Positions 10,001-19,856 of a stretch of 64,000 bases of DNA are shown here, in pieces. The DNA is taken from assembly GCA_963971425.1 (NCBI GenBank), contig OZ020517.1, positions 15,776,904-15,840,903 of the forward strand. The letters are read 5' to 3'. The notes below the pieces were generated by a model. It saw only the letters and a list, made by a program, of their open reading frames with translations, did no database searches and had not been told where the DNA came from. The DNA is from Bryoerythrophyllum caledonicum. Lineage: Eukaryota; Streptophyta; Bryopsida; Pottiales; Pottiaceae. Every line of letters starts with the position of its first letter. Within the stretch, counting starts at the first letter, position 1. Made by a program: the position numbers and the translations under genes.

Positions 10001-10580
10001 CGATTTCAGAGTGAAGGAGGTGCAAAACCATTTCGGTGGTTTTGGTGAACTAATGTACCCGGACTTTTTTCCCTGGGGGAAGTCTTTTAACGACCCAGAA
10101 TTGGTATTTGAGCTTTTAAAGAATATTGGCTACAACATAGGTTATTGGAAGATGTACAATCAATGGGAGATGTACAAGCAATGGGAGGAAATCAAGTGCA
10201 ACTTCCTCGACCGGGTAACAATTGGTGAGAGCTTCAAGATTCATGTGCCAAGCAAGCTCGCTGCAAAATGGGAGGAGTTTGATAAAAGGCACGCCAAGTC
10301 GCCTCGCTCTTCGTACGATGTAGTGGAGCTGACTCATGCGGATATGGAAGCGATTTTTGAGCCTTTTGTGAGGAAGATCTTTGAACGCATCAACTCCATG
10401 ATTTCAGGAAGGGCTAATTTCAAGGTGATCTTGGTGGTGGATGGGATTGGCAGCTCGCCATATTTGCTGACCAAAATCAAGGAGAGGTTTGAGGGGACCA
10501 TAAAGAATGTGATCAGTCCAATGCAACCTGAAAGTGCTTCTTGCAAGGGCGCGGTGATGCTTGGATTGAAGGGTAGATGA
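7017..10580 (+). CDS. TKL protein kinase fused to HSPA12-like Hsp70 (three exons), copy 1
   Basis: Predicted protein of 993 residues from exons 7017-7122, 7601-9082 and 9187-10580, all with GT-AG introns that keep the frame (split codons GCT and GAT). Residues 1-36 are basic, then Ser/Ala-rich. Residues 37 to about 215 form a predicted helical region that is not a standard named domain to my eye, though the layout recalls helical-bundle-plus-kinase proteins such as plant MLKL. Residues about 236-525 are a complete kinase: glycine loop GKGASAKV (240-247), VALK Lys260, HRDLKAAN (359-366), DFG (389-391), WMAPE (414-418). Residues 550-993 are an actin-fold Hsp70 of HSPA12 type. The ATG at 7017 is chosen because it is conserved in copy 2. 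The alternative is two adjacent genes, but no separate ATG or promoter is evident before the Hsp70 exon. Confidence 0.75.
7123..7600 (+). other. Intron 1 of the kinase-Hsp70 gene
   Basis: A 478-bp AT-rich interval with donor G|GTAAAT at 7123 and acceptor TTTATTCAG at 7592-7600. Joining the flanks gives PD-A-TTPEQF, which reads on without a stop. Copy 2 has the same donor (63000) and acceptor (63466-63474) and a closely similar intron, so both sites are under common descent and probably used. Confidence 0.75.
7601..9082 (+). CDS. Exon 2: helical N-terminal region and TKL kinase domain
   Basis: This exon encodes a helical segment (LYEFKLLYDVACAVENF, GDYMIHIEGVYRDEAF) and then the whole catalytic domain. 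The kinase has the glycine-rich loop, catalytic Lys, HRDLKAAN, DFGLSK, a Thr/Ser-rich activation segment ending TTRWMAPEV, and the C-lobe LIERCWSEDASERPRFGEIC, which is typical of TKL/MAPKKK-like plant kinases. All residues needed for catalysis are present, so it should be active on Ser/Thr. The open frame could run to a stop at 9148-9150, giving a kinase-only form if the second intron is retained; the donor AG|GTAAGC at 9083 argues for splicing. Confidence 0.85.
9187..10580 (+). CDS. Exon 3: HSPA12-like Hsp70 ATPase domain
   Basis: Begins after acceptor AATAACAG (9179-9186) and reads DLQQRIGPQVAINLHGKAQI before the Hsp70 start VVGLDIGLTHSGYAF (phosphate-1 loop, residues 550-564). There is no in-frame ATG before this loop; the first usable triplet is a GTG, which supports the exon being part of the kinase transcript. 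Phosphate-2 reads VADIGSLKTNISV (780-792) where Hsp70s normally have D-x-G-G-G-T, so the catalytic Gly-Gly-Thr is lost. The adenosine motif DGIGSSPYL (948-956) is well kept. The domain covers the nucleotide-binding half only, as in HSPA12, with no classical substrate-binding domain or EEVD tail. A pseudo-ATPase or nucleotide sensor is plausible. Confidence 0.8.
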
Positions 10581-11856
10581 TGCATGCAGATGTGAAGGCC
10601 ATTGTTAACCCTTCTGTGGGATGGATGGTGTCTTGCGTAATCTAGTCATTACGATCAAGAATAGGTTTATTCTTGATCTGGGGATGGCGAAGGATTGCAT
10701 CCATCTGGTGCTTGATGGAAGCTCCGTTTGTAGTGTTGGCGCTCGATCAAGTTTCATATGGTTGTGTATATCTCTATATTTGCCTGAGTAGATTGCATTT
10801 AACCCATTAAGGCTGATGTGCTTTTTTTAGCCTGCGAGAACCTACAGGTGATCATGTAGAACAACATTCACGCACATATCATCGTGACCCCACTTCACAG
10901 AAATCATGTATGCTTGCACTAATTTTTGTGGTGCGAGTCTCAATAGAGGCCCATCTTCTTGGAGCTCTTTATCATAGTTTTAGTCTTCATGGAAGTGGGT
11001 TGTAGCATCTGCTATCGAGATTATTGTGCCGGAACAACCCTCAAAGGGATGCTCGTCATTTTAGGGTTAAGGGCAACATTAGGGTGTTATTTCAAATAAT
11101 TTAGTTCTATGTGAAGGCGGGTTTCCCGAAACAAAAGTTTCCCAAACAGTGGGTAATGCTGAAATTTATGCAGTTGCGAGCTTGTGGGTAATGTATGGCA
11201 TTTCTTTTACACTACAAGGTTTTGTGCAAAATATTTGGATTCACTTGACCTGTCTTATGCACATGATCACTATAGAAGTAGAGAAGCCTAGTTTATCGTC
11301 GACAATCCACGGGGGCAGGGAAAAGTATTGGTTCTCTTGTTTGGCCGGACTAGAGATGACAAATAATGTTGTGTTGGTAATTTATCTTTGTCAATTACAA
11401 TAAGTGAATAGAGTAGTAGCATATATTTTTGCCTTCATTGGTAATACATTGTGAAGGTTGAGATTTTGTGCTAATTTACACTTAAATCTTGTATTCAACG
11501 TTACAAACTTGGGCAGAAGATAGTTTTCTAGATAGTCACTGTATGCAATTTCTTGTGAATTTGAAATGCACGTCAAGCTGGTGTGTAGGTTGGAATAGTA
11601 AGAGCAATATTAGCAAAAATGTTGACCTTGTGTTCTATGAGCATGAAGGGAGGAACATGATCTGGAGGAAATTGTTACTGAATTTAGATTTACCTACCAA
11701 AAATAAGGTATCCTAAACATGTAAATCAAAGCTACTGAATTAGGAAGCCAAGATTTATATGTGGATATCAAAATAGTATATTTCAGATAATCCAATAGTT
11801 CAACAACCTACAAAAAGAATTATAACACTTTACAAAATAATTGTGTTTGTGAAAGA
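10581..11856 (+). other. 3' flank of the kinase-Hsp70 gene; no gene recognised
   Basis: AT-rich sequence that should include the 3' UTR. Small open frames (for example 11149-11403) have no recognisable domains and no counterpart elsewhere in the window. No polyadenylation signal could be chosen with confidence. Confidence 0.4.
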
Positions 11857-11911
11857 ACATGATTATGAAACAAACATGATTATGAAGAAACATGATTATG
11901 AAAAACAATGA
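11857..11911 (+). repeat. Short tandem repeat of ACATGATTATGAAA type
   Basis: Three to four imperfect copies of ACATGATTATGAA with A-rich linkers of 3-5 bases. It is simple-sequence expansion next to a degraded mobile-element relic. Confidence 0.7.
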
Positions 11912-12103
11912 TTAACTCCTACATGATAATAGTCCTGAGGTGCGCTTTTGCAAATCTGGGGTATGCTTTCATGGTTGCAATTTATATTCACAACTCTCAA
12001 AATTTTGTATGCGGATGCAAGAAGACAAAAGGTAGATGGGAATATAAAATTTATTTTCATTGGACCTCTGGAGATAATGTTATGCCACCTTAAAGAAAAA
12101 CTT

Positions 12104-12870
12104 CTCAAGTGCGAGCATGTTGGGCAACTCCAAAAAGTTTTGCTAGAACACTCTTTTATAAGTGAGATTTTCAATACTAGCAAGTAATATTATTTTCTTT
12201 CATGTTGTCAAAAAGAATTCTTGTCTTTAGTGAAAAATAGCATTTCAATCCAAGTCAATCATTTTCATACATTGTCACTCATTGTCATGCAAGGTACCAA
12301 CAAAACTTCTTCTTTGCCACATAAAACCTCATGATGATCATATTTTTTACTTCTTATTTTTTTAGTACAAGACGTGGTGTAAAACTTCTTATTGATTGTT
12401 TGGATTTTCTTTCTAATACATATCAAGTTCACAAATAAATGAAACTATGAATTGACAAATTTTGAACCTCCACTCTTTGCACAATTTTTTGAATATGCAA
12501 CACCCCTTCTCTACCTCTAAAAATTGGTGTACAAGGAGCTAACATCATCATGCTTGACATGATGGTCATGAATTTAGACCTTTTGTAGTGCAAAAGTTTG
12601 ACACCAAGTGAAGTCAAAGTCTACTGATCCACTTGACGTAGGGAAGAAAATGAATTGTTTTCTCTACTTCGATAACTATAATAATCTTTCAATCCGTGCG
12701 GTCAAAGTTTATGAAATTTTACGACTGTGTCACAAATTAGTCTTAATTGAGATCCCACGGTTAGATAAGAAGTAAAAGTTTTTGTTTCCTTCCTTACTCA
12801 TTGCATTAATACCAACAATTTTGAAGGGGTTTTGGTGTGAGATTGTCTAAGAATTTGAGGGGTTAATGAT
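12104..12870 (+). repeat. Degraded repeat related to the foldback element
   Basis: Matches, with many differences, the reverse complement of 33120-33880 in the centre of the foldback element, and more loosely 28880-29480 in its left arm. Shared landmarks in order are GGGCAACTCCAAAAA, ATGTTGTCAA, TCTTGTCTTTAGTGA, AATAGCAT, CACATAAAAC, ATCCGTGCGGTCAAAG, CTTAATTGAGA and TTTTGGTGTGA. The small frames at 11896-12187 and 12429-12617 are therefore not host genes. Confidence 0.7.
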
Positions 12871-13708
12871 TGGTCATTAATGTGTGTAGAACATGATTAT
12901 TTTTTTAATAGAATTAAATTTCCAAATTTCCAAACTAGTTTGGATATCTACAAAACTCCCTTCTTTCTAAGAAAAGTACGACATAAAACTCCTCACCCAG
13001 GTACAGTGCCTCCTCTCATAGCTGATCACATGCTTCAAGAGTTTTCAAGGAATGAATCATGAAGAGAAATTAAACGAATCAACTTACAAGTAGTGATTTT
13101 ACCGTAATGCTATGCGTAATATTGTACATGCTTCGAGGGAGTACCATCCAAATAGAGTCTAAACAAGTTGCAAGAAAGTTTGCTTGTACACTTGATCATT
13201 TTTCCAAGTACAAGAAGAAAATCACTAACTATTTTGTCTACTTTGCTTTTGCTACTATTACAGCTGCAATTTAGCCAAGGCATACTTTCTACAAGCCTCT
13301 ACAAAAATGACATCTCATGCATTCTAGGATTGCATGATGAAGGAAACAAAAATGGTCAAGTGTATAGGTGTAGTTAAATGCATCAACAAAATTTAACTAC
13401 TAGAAGGCGTAATACAAACTATAGATATCTCCATCTCTAGAAATCTTACCACTATGCACTGAAAAATGTTTGGCAACGTTATTCATACAAAACTTGAAGA
13501 AAAAGATAAATACACAATTCTATTGGTGTTACATAAAGATTATGTTAACACAAAATTATGTTTTTCACAATTACATGATTATACTGCAATAATGCAATAA
13601 CGCAATTCTAAAGTTGCACAAAGAAACCATAAGAATCACATACATACCATACTAGAAAAATTAGAAGCGTTATTACAATTACAACACGCCTTGATATACA
13701 TTGCACTG
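12871..13708. other. AT-rich intergenic DNA, nothing recognised
   Basis: No open frame with a recognisable domain, no clear repeat boundary and no RNA gene seen by eye. Confidence 0.35.
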
Positions 13709-13940
13709 TAGGAATGCTATCTTGTGAGCGGTGAGCGGTGATCGGTGAGCAGCGAGCGGCGAGCGCTAAATTCATGACAACTTTTACCATTGTTTTTTTT
13801 TTGTGAAATTAAAAAGAACACCTATTGCGGTGAGTGTAGGTGGATTGTGCTTCAAAAAATCAAAATAAAAACATTAACATAAGAGAAATTTTGGACTTGC
13901 AATCGCTTTTTTTTATTTTATCAAATAGAAGCACCTATAG
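13709..13940 (+). repeat. Possible lone Mutator-like terminal region
   Basis: GGAATGCTATCTTGTGAGCGG at its start, followed by reiterated GAGCGGTGAGCGG and later CACCTATAGCCGTGG, parallels the left end of the 46758-53321 element, which has GGATTGCTATTTTGCG, reiterated GCGAGCC and later CCCTATAGCCGTGG. No matching opposite end or target duplication was found, so this is a relic or a solo end at best. Confidence 0.35.
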
Positions 13941-14770
13941 CCGTGGAACTATTTTTCGACTTTTTGGAAAATTTTACATCCAAAAGTAAAAGCATGAGAG
14001 ATAATGAAACATATATTACAGTGCAAATTTCTATTTCAACAATAGCGATTTCATATACAATTATGAGGGAGAAGTACATCTATAATCCCCTTATTTTATT
14101 AGACAATAGAACAAAAAATATGGAGATGAAGTACATTCATTAAACTATCAAAATTCTTTTACTGCAAACATCTTGAACCCATGGATAAGCTATGCTTGAA
14201 TAACTCTGCGATTAGCAGTAGATAAATTCTCTTAGACGTGTATTACTATTCTAATTAAGTCTAATATGTATTACTATTCTAATGATTGTTCAGGTTAATG
14301 ATAATATGTGTCCGAAGGTTTAAGCTGGTGAATGGAGAGAATGATCCCAATTTATTTTTTTAAATGCTAAAATCTCACAACTCTTTTGTATTAATTTTTT
14401 GTGTTTGTTGTGTTACATGTTGCGTTACATGTTGCGTTCCATATTGCGTTAAATATGTGTACGTACATCAATAATATGCAAAATATATGATAATTATTGT
14501 TTTAAACTTATGTAGAATATATGATTATTGAATTGGTTTTTGTTTTTTTTGGAAACGACATTGTTCATGTACTTAAAATCTATACATACATCTTGAAACC
14601 TAAGACAATATTAGTTGTGTATCACTTCCAATACTTTGGTGATTCATTGTTTTCTTACGTGTTTGTACTATCATATAATGAAATACCATACCTTGATGTA
14701 AGTGCAACAAACCATTTGTGAAACGAAGCATTAAGTGTAAAGATATTAACTTCCAAGCCTTGAACATCAC
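13941..14770. other. AT-rich intergenic DNA with small reiterations
   Basis: Holds two local repeats (GTATTACTATTCTAA twice near 14240-14282, and TGTTGCGTTACA-like repeats near 14406-14450). No gene recognised. Confidence 0.4.
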
Positions 14771-14789
14771 CAAGGCTAGTAGAAGCGGG

Positions 14790-14866
14790 TTGGAGGTAGT
14801 TGAGCAACCTTGAAGTTAAGCGGGATGGTGAAGGAATAGGACTCGAATGGGTGACCAAGGGAACTA
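14790..14866 (+). ncRNA. 5S rRNA-like sequence (5S-derived SINE head or pseudogene)
   Basis: CCTTGAAGTTAAGCG (14808-14822) and ATGGGTGACC (14847-14856) match the A-box and C-box parts of the 5S rRNA internal promoter. The spacing between TTAAGCG and ATGGGTGACC is 24 nt, the same as in plant 5S rRNA, although the bases between differ. The first half of 5S is barely recognisable, so this is not a functional 5S gene. A 5S-derived SINE or degenerate 5S pseudogene fits best. Confidence 0.55.
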
Positions 14867-14999
14867 GGTTGAAATTTCCTAGCTCTTCTTCGCTTCGCCT
14901 CGCGAAGCCCTCGGGGAACTCGAGGAATTTGGGGGCCTTTTGCCTACAAGCATTAATTTTATATATTTTATTATTATTAATAATTTAAATCTAGGGCGG

Positions 15000-15830
15000 A
15001 TATGTGCGTGTAGGATGTGCGCGAGCACACCCCTGGAGGTTCTGGCGGTTGTGGTTTTGGGCGGCGTTGAATTGCAGGTCTCCTTCGCATGTTTCTCCTC
15101 CGCCTCTCGGCCGCTCAAACTCTCCTCTTTCGCCACTCTCATCCCTCTCTACACAGCTTACAGCCCTTCCCGCGGCTGCTCAAACCCTCTCTCCTTACAG
15201 ATCACATTCTCTCCCCGCCGCCCCTCAAACCCTCTCCTTGCCGCCGCTTAGACCCTCTCTTCTCTCCTTGCCGTTGTTCAAACCCTCTCCCTACTGCCGC
15301 TCAAACCGTCTCCCCGCCGCCGCTCAAGCCCTCTTCCTCCACCTCAAACCCTACACCCTCTCATCGCCGTTCACAGCCTCTCTCGTCCTCCTCAAATCCT
15401 ACAAGGTCGTTCACCCCTCTCCCCGCTCACAGCCTCCCTCCTCCGCCGTTCAAGCCCTCTCCCCCACCTCAAACCCTACACGGCACCTCACACCCCCTTC
15501 CCTCACACACTCCCCTTTCACCTCTCCCGTACGAGTGTGCACACACACATCCAAAGAGTCCTAAACCTCGCCGCTACTCCACCCCTGCGGAACCTTAATC
15601 CGCCGCTGCTCACAGCCCCTCGTTCATACTACTCCCCTCTCACCTGCACACGGGTGTGCGCGCGTACACCCCTGGAGTCCTAAACTTGATGCCGTTGCCT
15701 CAAACCCGCAGAATCCTAAACCCGCGGCCATCTTCAACCTAACACCACCAAACCTAAACCCGGGGCCTCTTTCCTCTCCCGTATCTCTCCTCTCCATTCC
15801 TACTCTCCTCTGGCTATACATATAAGGAGT
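15000..15830. repeat. C-rich low-complexity/minisatellite block
   Basis: Pyrimidine-rich on the plus strand with reiterated CCGCCGCTCAAACCCTCTC-like units of about 19-25 bases and a larger reiteration of CACACCCCTGGAG with GTCCTAAAC (15020s, 15530s, 15650s). CAAACCCT recurs at least six times, resembling the plant telo-box AAACCCTA. Two overlapping open frames of 169 and 186 codons are Ser/Pro/Leu-rich by composition and are not credited as genes. Confidence 0.6.
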
Positions 15831-17515
15831 AAAATTTTAGTACTACCTTAAGTATCATGTATAGTGTAGGCACACTATGTAAATAATAAATGCTATAAGT
15901 TTTTACTATTGATTAATTACATCACCAATTGCATGTATAAATGCCTTCATTTTTTGTCTTCTTCTTATGTATCATGTACCGTGTGGAATCTCTTCATATC
16001 AATTGGCAAAATTATGTTTGGATGATTGCATCTTTTCAACATTACAATCCTTACAAGCTATTCACAAAATTTTGTACAGTACAATGATATTAAATAGACA
16101 TTTATCAAAGTTCAACGACGTTCCAGTAAAAATTTGTTGAAAAAGAAATTTAACATCTTGTTAAATTGACATTTTTAATTGCACACAATATTGATCCAAG
16201 AACTCTAGTTTTTTTTCAAAATTGACAATTTTTTTTCAAAAGTGAGATTTTTGGTGCACCATGGCTGTCATGGGTCCTAAGTGCACTTTTAAATGGCCAA
16301 GTGCATAATTGCTTAATTGCATGTTATTATTGATTTTTGTAAGTCTTAGATTACAATTTAAATTTATTACAAGTAGTTTTCATTCATATGATCTTCGGAA
16401 ATATAAATGGCATTGTTCAAATTTTGGTGACTTTTTGGAGAATAGATCATTAGTGTATCAAAAATCATGGTAGAATTGACATGGTCATTTCACTTGAAGA
16501 CAACATTCTTTACTTAAATTTGTTGCAAATTGATGACGCATCAAAAAAAGATAATATATCAGTACTTATGGAATATATACCATGATCTTCCAATATTTGG
16601 ATGAGTCATTCAACTAATAATATTTCCAAACCTATTTTCACATCCCCATCTTTATATTTACCATACACATATGACACTAAAGGAGTTGTTGGAGATAGAA
16701 CATTTTTTAGAAAGTATATCTTTTTGTGCAGTCAACGTCACGTGGTTTCTAACGATTTAATCAAACCATGAACAAACAATTTAGCAATTATGCACTTAGC
16801 CAAGACTACCGAGTGGTGTCAAAAATTGAAAATAATGCGCAAAATAAGAGCAATAAAATTGGCAAGATGTTAGTATCTTTCATGTAGTGAAATATTTTTA
16901 TCTTTACATGTCTTGTGCATTCATCATTGGCTTCTTCATGTGCGTGTAAGTGCCATATTTTCTCAATTTCAATGTGAAAGAGACACCAATGTGATCATAC
17001 ATTATTACCCAAGTAAATTTGTTGTTACACAACATAGTACAATGTTTTTATTTGAAATGAGTTGTAAGGCCAGATGTACATTTGACAATTTCCTTTTTTG
17101 ACAAAGGAGTAAATCATGAAAGCATCCAAAATGACTTCTAAAGATCTACTGTCTACTACTTAAACAATATGCCTACGCCGCTATGGTATAACTCTAGTGC
17201 TCTCATCATCATCTAGCCATGTGCTTCCATAAACATGCTTGATTGCAATTCCTACCTTAGTGGACAATTCTTGATCTTGCATTGAAATTTCATAATTGCT
17301 AAGTCAAAAATTTTAAATTAAAAACCTTGTAATTTAAATCTTGAATCAAGTCTATGCCAAAGTCTAGTACCCAAATGATGCATTGATGTAATATTACCGA
17401 TGAAAAATCTGGAAGAAAATGTAATGGGATTGCGTGACATTGTCCAGTTAATATGATAAATTTACCATTGATTCACCACAAAAATGAACCCATAAAGGTC
17501 TATGGGGTCCATATA
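15831..17515. other. AT-rich intergenic DNA with two foldback-end-like motifs
   Basis: No gene recognised. At about 16294-16325 the sequence, read on the minus strand, carries AACATGCAATT...ATGCACTTGGCCA, and at about 16763-16803 on the plus strand AATTATGCACTTAGCCA. Both resemble the terminal sequence of the foldback element at 27975 (AACATGGAATT...ATGCACTTGGTCA). Their bodies would point away from each other, so no complete element is defined. Confidence 0.35.
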
Positions 17516-17530
17516 TATGGTCCCGTAGTT

Positions 17531-17724
17531 AGACTCTTCTAATGACATTGTTTCCTTGTTCTTGGTTACTTGTTCGTGGTTACTTGTTACATAGTGTCTA
17601 CCCTCGAAAGGGGGAAGTAGTTTTATTCCTCTAACCTATGTCCAGTGGACATGGACTTAGAGGTGGAACGAACAGACACTTTATTCACGCCGGCCCTTAC
17701 TCTTGGGACCGGAGTTCTTCTTCT
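17531..17724 (+). mobile_element. Short LINE 3'-end fragment with 15-bp target duplication
   Basis: A 194-bp copy of the LINE 3' terminus: CCCTCGAAAGGGGGAAGTAG, the long hairpin around TATGTCCAGTGGACATGG, the CCGGCCC...GGGACCGG hairpin and a TTCTTCTT tail. It is flanked by TATGGTCCCGTAGTT (17516-17530) and TATGGTCCCGTAATT (17725-17739), a 15-bp duplication with one difference. This is either an extremely 5'-truncated LINE or a short non-autonomous element sharing the LINE 3' end. Confidence 0.85.
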
Positions 17725-17739
17725 TATGGTCCCGTAATT

Positions 17740-19565
17740 TAAAAATGTCGGATAATGTAGCAAGACATACACCTTTGGAATGCAAATTTTTCAACTAACA
17801 TCTTTCATTTGAAGGTCGTTTCAATATTTGAACCTTACCATGCTCAAATATAACACCACAACATGTAGAAAACATGGCCATTCTGCAACTTCTCATATAT
17901 GTAGTAGGCGCAATAATGATCTCAATATAAAATGCCACGTGTCGACACAAATACAGACTTTTGTAAGTGTAGTATACATCAATTCTTACACCTTGTATGT
18001 CAAATACACATAAAACTTCATGTTGCAACCCAAATGTGACCATGGAGTAAATCATTTGCATGTTCGAGAGCAATTAGATATTACAGGGGCATATGGGGCA
18101 TGTCATGGGCTCAGATCATAACATTCTCTACTTCTCTCGGCATGCTCCCATGATAGCAACATTTATATCACGAATGAGATAATTAGAAACCTAGAAAAGA
18201 TTGACGCAATTCAAGTAGTAGAGGATGTTAGAGTTCAGCAACCTCAGATGTGTACATTGTTTCCGGCCAAGTAAGCCATATAGTAGCATGTGTAGGGTAT
18301 CTTCCAATCAGTGTAGATCATTAACCCTTAAACGTAAGAAGGTGCCACCAGTAGCCATAGTATTCTACATGTATGGTGTCGTGTTTGAACATGATAAGGA
18401 TGAGATTGATTAAAATGACCTCCAAATGAAAGATGATAGTCAAACAATCTTCAATCCAAAGGTATATGTCTCGCTCAACTTCAATGCATTTTTTGTAGTC
18501 TACAAAGTAAAATATGTGCTTCTATATATGGTTCTCCACTGACATAAACCCTTTAGTGCCAATGAGATCCAAAATGGGACTCTGGAGGTGTTAAAACTCA
18601 ATTTGCATGAAATCAATAAGGTATTAGGTTGTGAAATTTGAAGTTAAGATTTGCACGCACATTATACGAGCACTCTACCAAAACCAGATCGTGATTTGGA
18701 ATTACAAAACTCATGGAAAAGAACAAAAAATACATCAAACACACTAAAATACAATGAATACCATGCCACGTCCTATGTTGTATCTATTGATGTTAGAAGA
18801 AGTAGAGAGATGGTTGCACAAGCTAGAATACACCACGAGGTATTGCAAACAATGATTGGAGTGAGATATTGCTTTCTTTTGAAGGCCTTTACTTATACCA
18901 CTTGTTTGGCACCTTCCTAGTGCCTTCTTGAACAACTTCCAAGTGGCTTCATCCCACATGGGTCTCAAGGCCGCCCCCTAAGACTTTGCCACCACCCACT
19001 TGACTTTCCTATCTTATCTTTGACTTCGTATAGTCAAAGCAAGTGGGCTCGTCCTTATCCTTTGACTTAGCCAATCCCATGTACAACATGTGGCTCTTCT
19101 ACCTCTCCCCATTTTCTTCCCTTTTTCTTTCCCTCAAAATCTATCTCGATTAACTATTTACAATATCGTAAAACTACGAGCAACTCTATACTCCAATAGT
19201 ATCTCATACACATGCAAAATGATTTTGGTCATAAATTTTGATTGAAATTTGTCTTTCAAAGATTCTACATTGTTTTGTGATTGTTGATCTCTCTCATTGC
19301 ATACAAAACTTCTCTTTGAATCCATATAAGTTTGGAACATTTTTGTACACAATCAAATAGACAAAAGTAAAACAATCATCACTAATCACATATAAATGTT
19401 TTCTTCACGTATGATATGTCAATGCAAAGCTATTGACCTTGTGCACATAAAAACCTCTTTTATTCAAAGTACAAAATCTCCTACGAGAATCTATTGATGG
19501 ATAAAGTAGTATATCCTCCGAAGTACAAAATTTTCAATACCGATATAAGGTATCTTTAAACCGTT
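17740..19565. other. AT-rich intergenic DNA, no gene recognised
   Basis: Only short unrelated frames (for example 18651-18920) are present. From about 18890 to 19100 the composition is more balanced and CT-rich, but no ends, repeats or domains could be recognised. Confidence 0.35.
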
Positions 19566-19856
19566 AAAGAAGAAGAAAAAGAACGCCGATTTCCGAAGGG
19601 AACCAGCGTGAATAAAATGTCTGTTCGTTCCACTACTAAGACCATGTCCACCGGACATGGAATTAGTAAGCTGGAATTACTTCCCCCTTTCGAGGGCAGA
19701 CACTATGTAATAGGCAGCCAGAAGCCCACCAAGCAAACAACCAACCAACTAACCATCCAAGTAAACAAGCAAGTAGCCAAAAACCACAAACCAACCAAGC
19801 AAGTAGCCAAAACCACAAGACCAATCAATCAAGAAAATTCAGGGCGGGGGAAGAAA
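19566..19856 (-). other. LINE B 3' UTR with hairpins and TTC tail
   Basis: Minus-strand counterpart of 5677-5905: CCCTCGAAAGGGGG (19684-19697 reversed), the long hairpin around CCATGTCCGGTGGACATGG, and a terminal hairpin with ACGCTGGTT...AAATCGGCGT pairing, then a TTCTTCTTC tail ending near 19566. An extra 130-bp segment of CAAGTAGCCAAAACC-like reiterations (about 19720-19840) lies between ORF2 and the hairpins, also seen in LINE C (22610-22710). Confidence 0.75.

Noticed and set aside
14790-14866. Functional 5S rRNA gene
   Set aside because: Only the two promoter boxes and their spacing are kept; the rest of the 5S structure is gone.
15004-15598. 186- and 169-codon plus-strand frames
   Set aside because: Ser/Pro/Leu-rich translations of a C-rich tandem block in two overlapping frames, with no domain.
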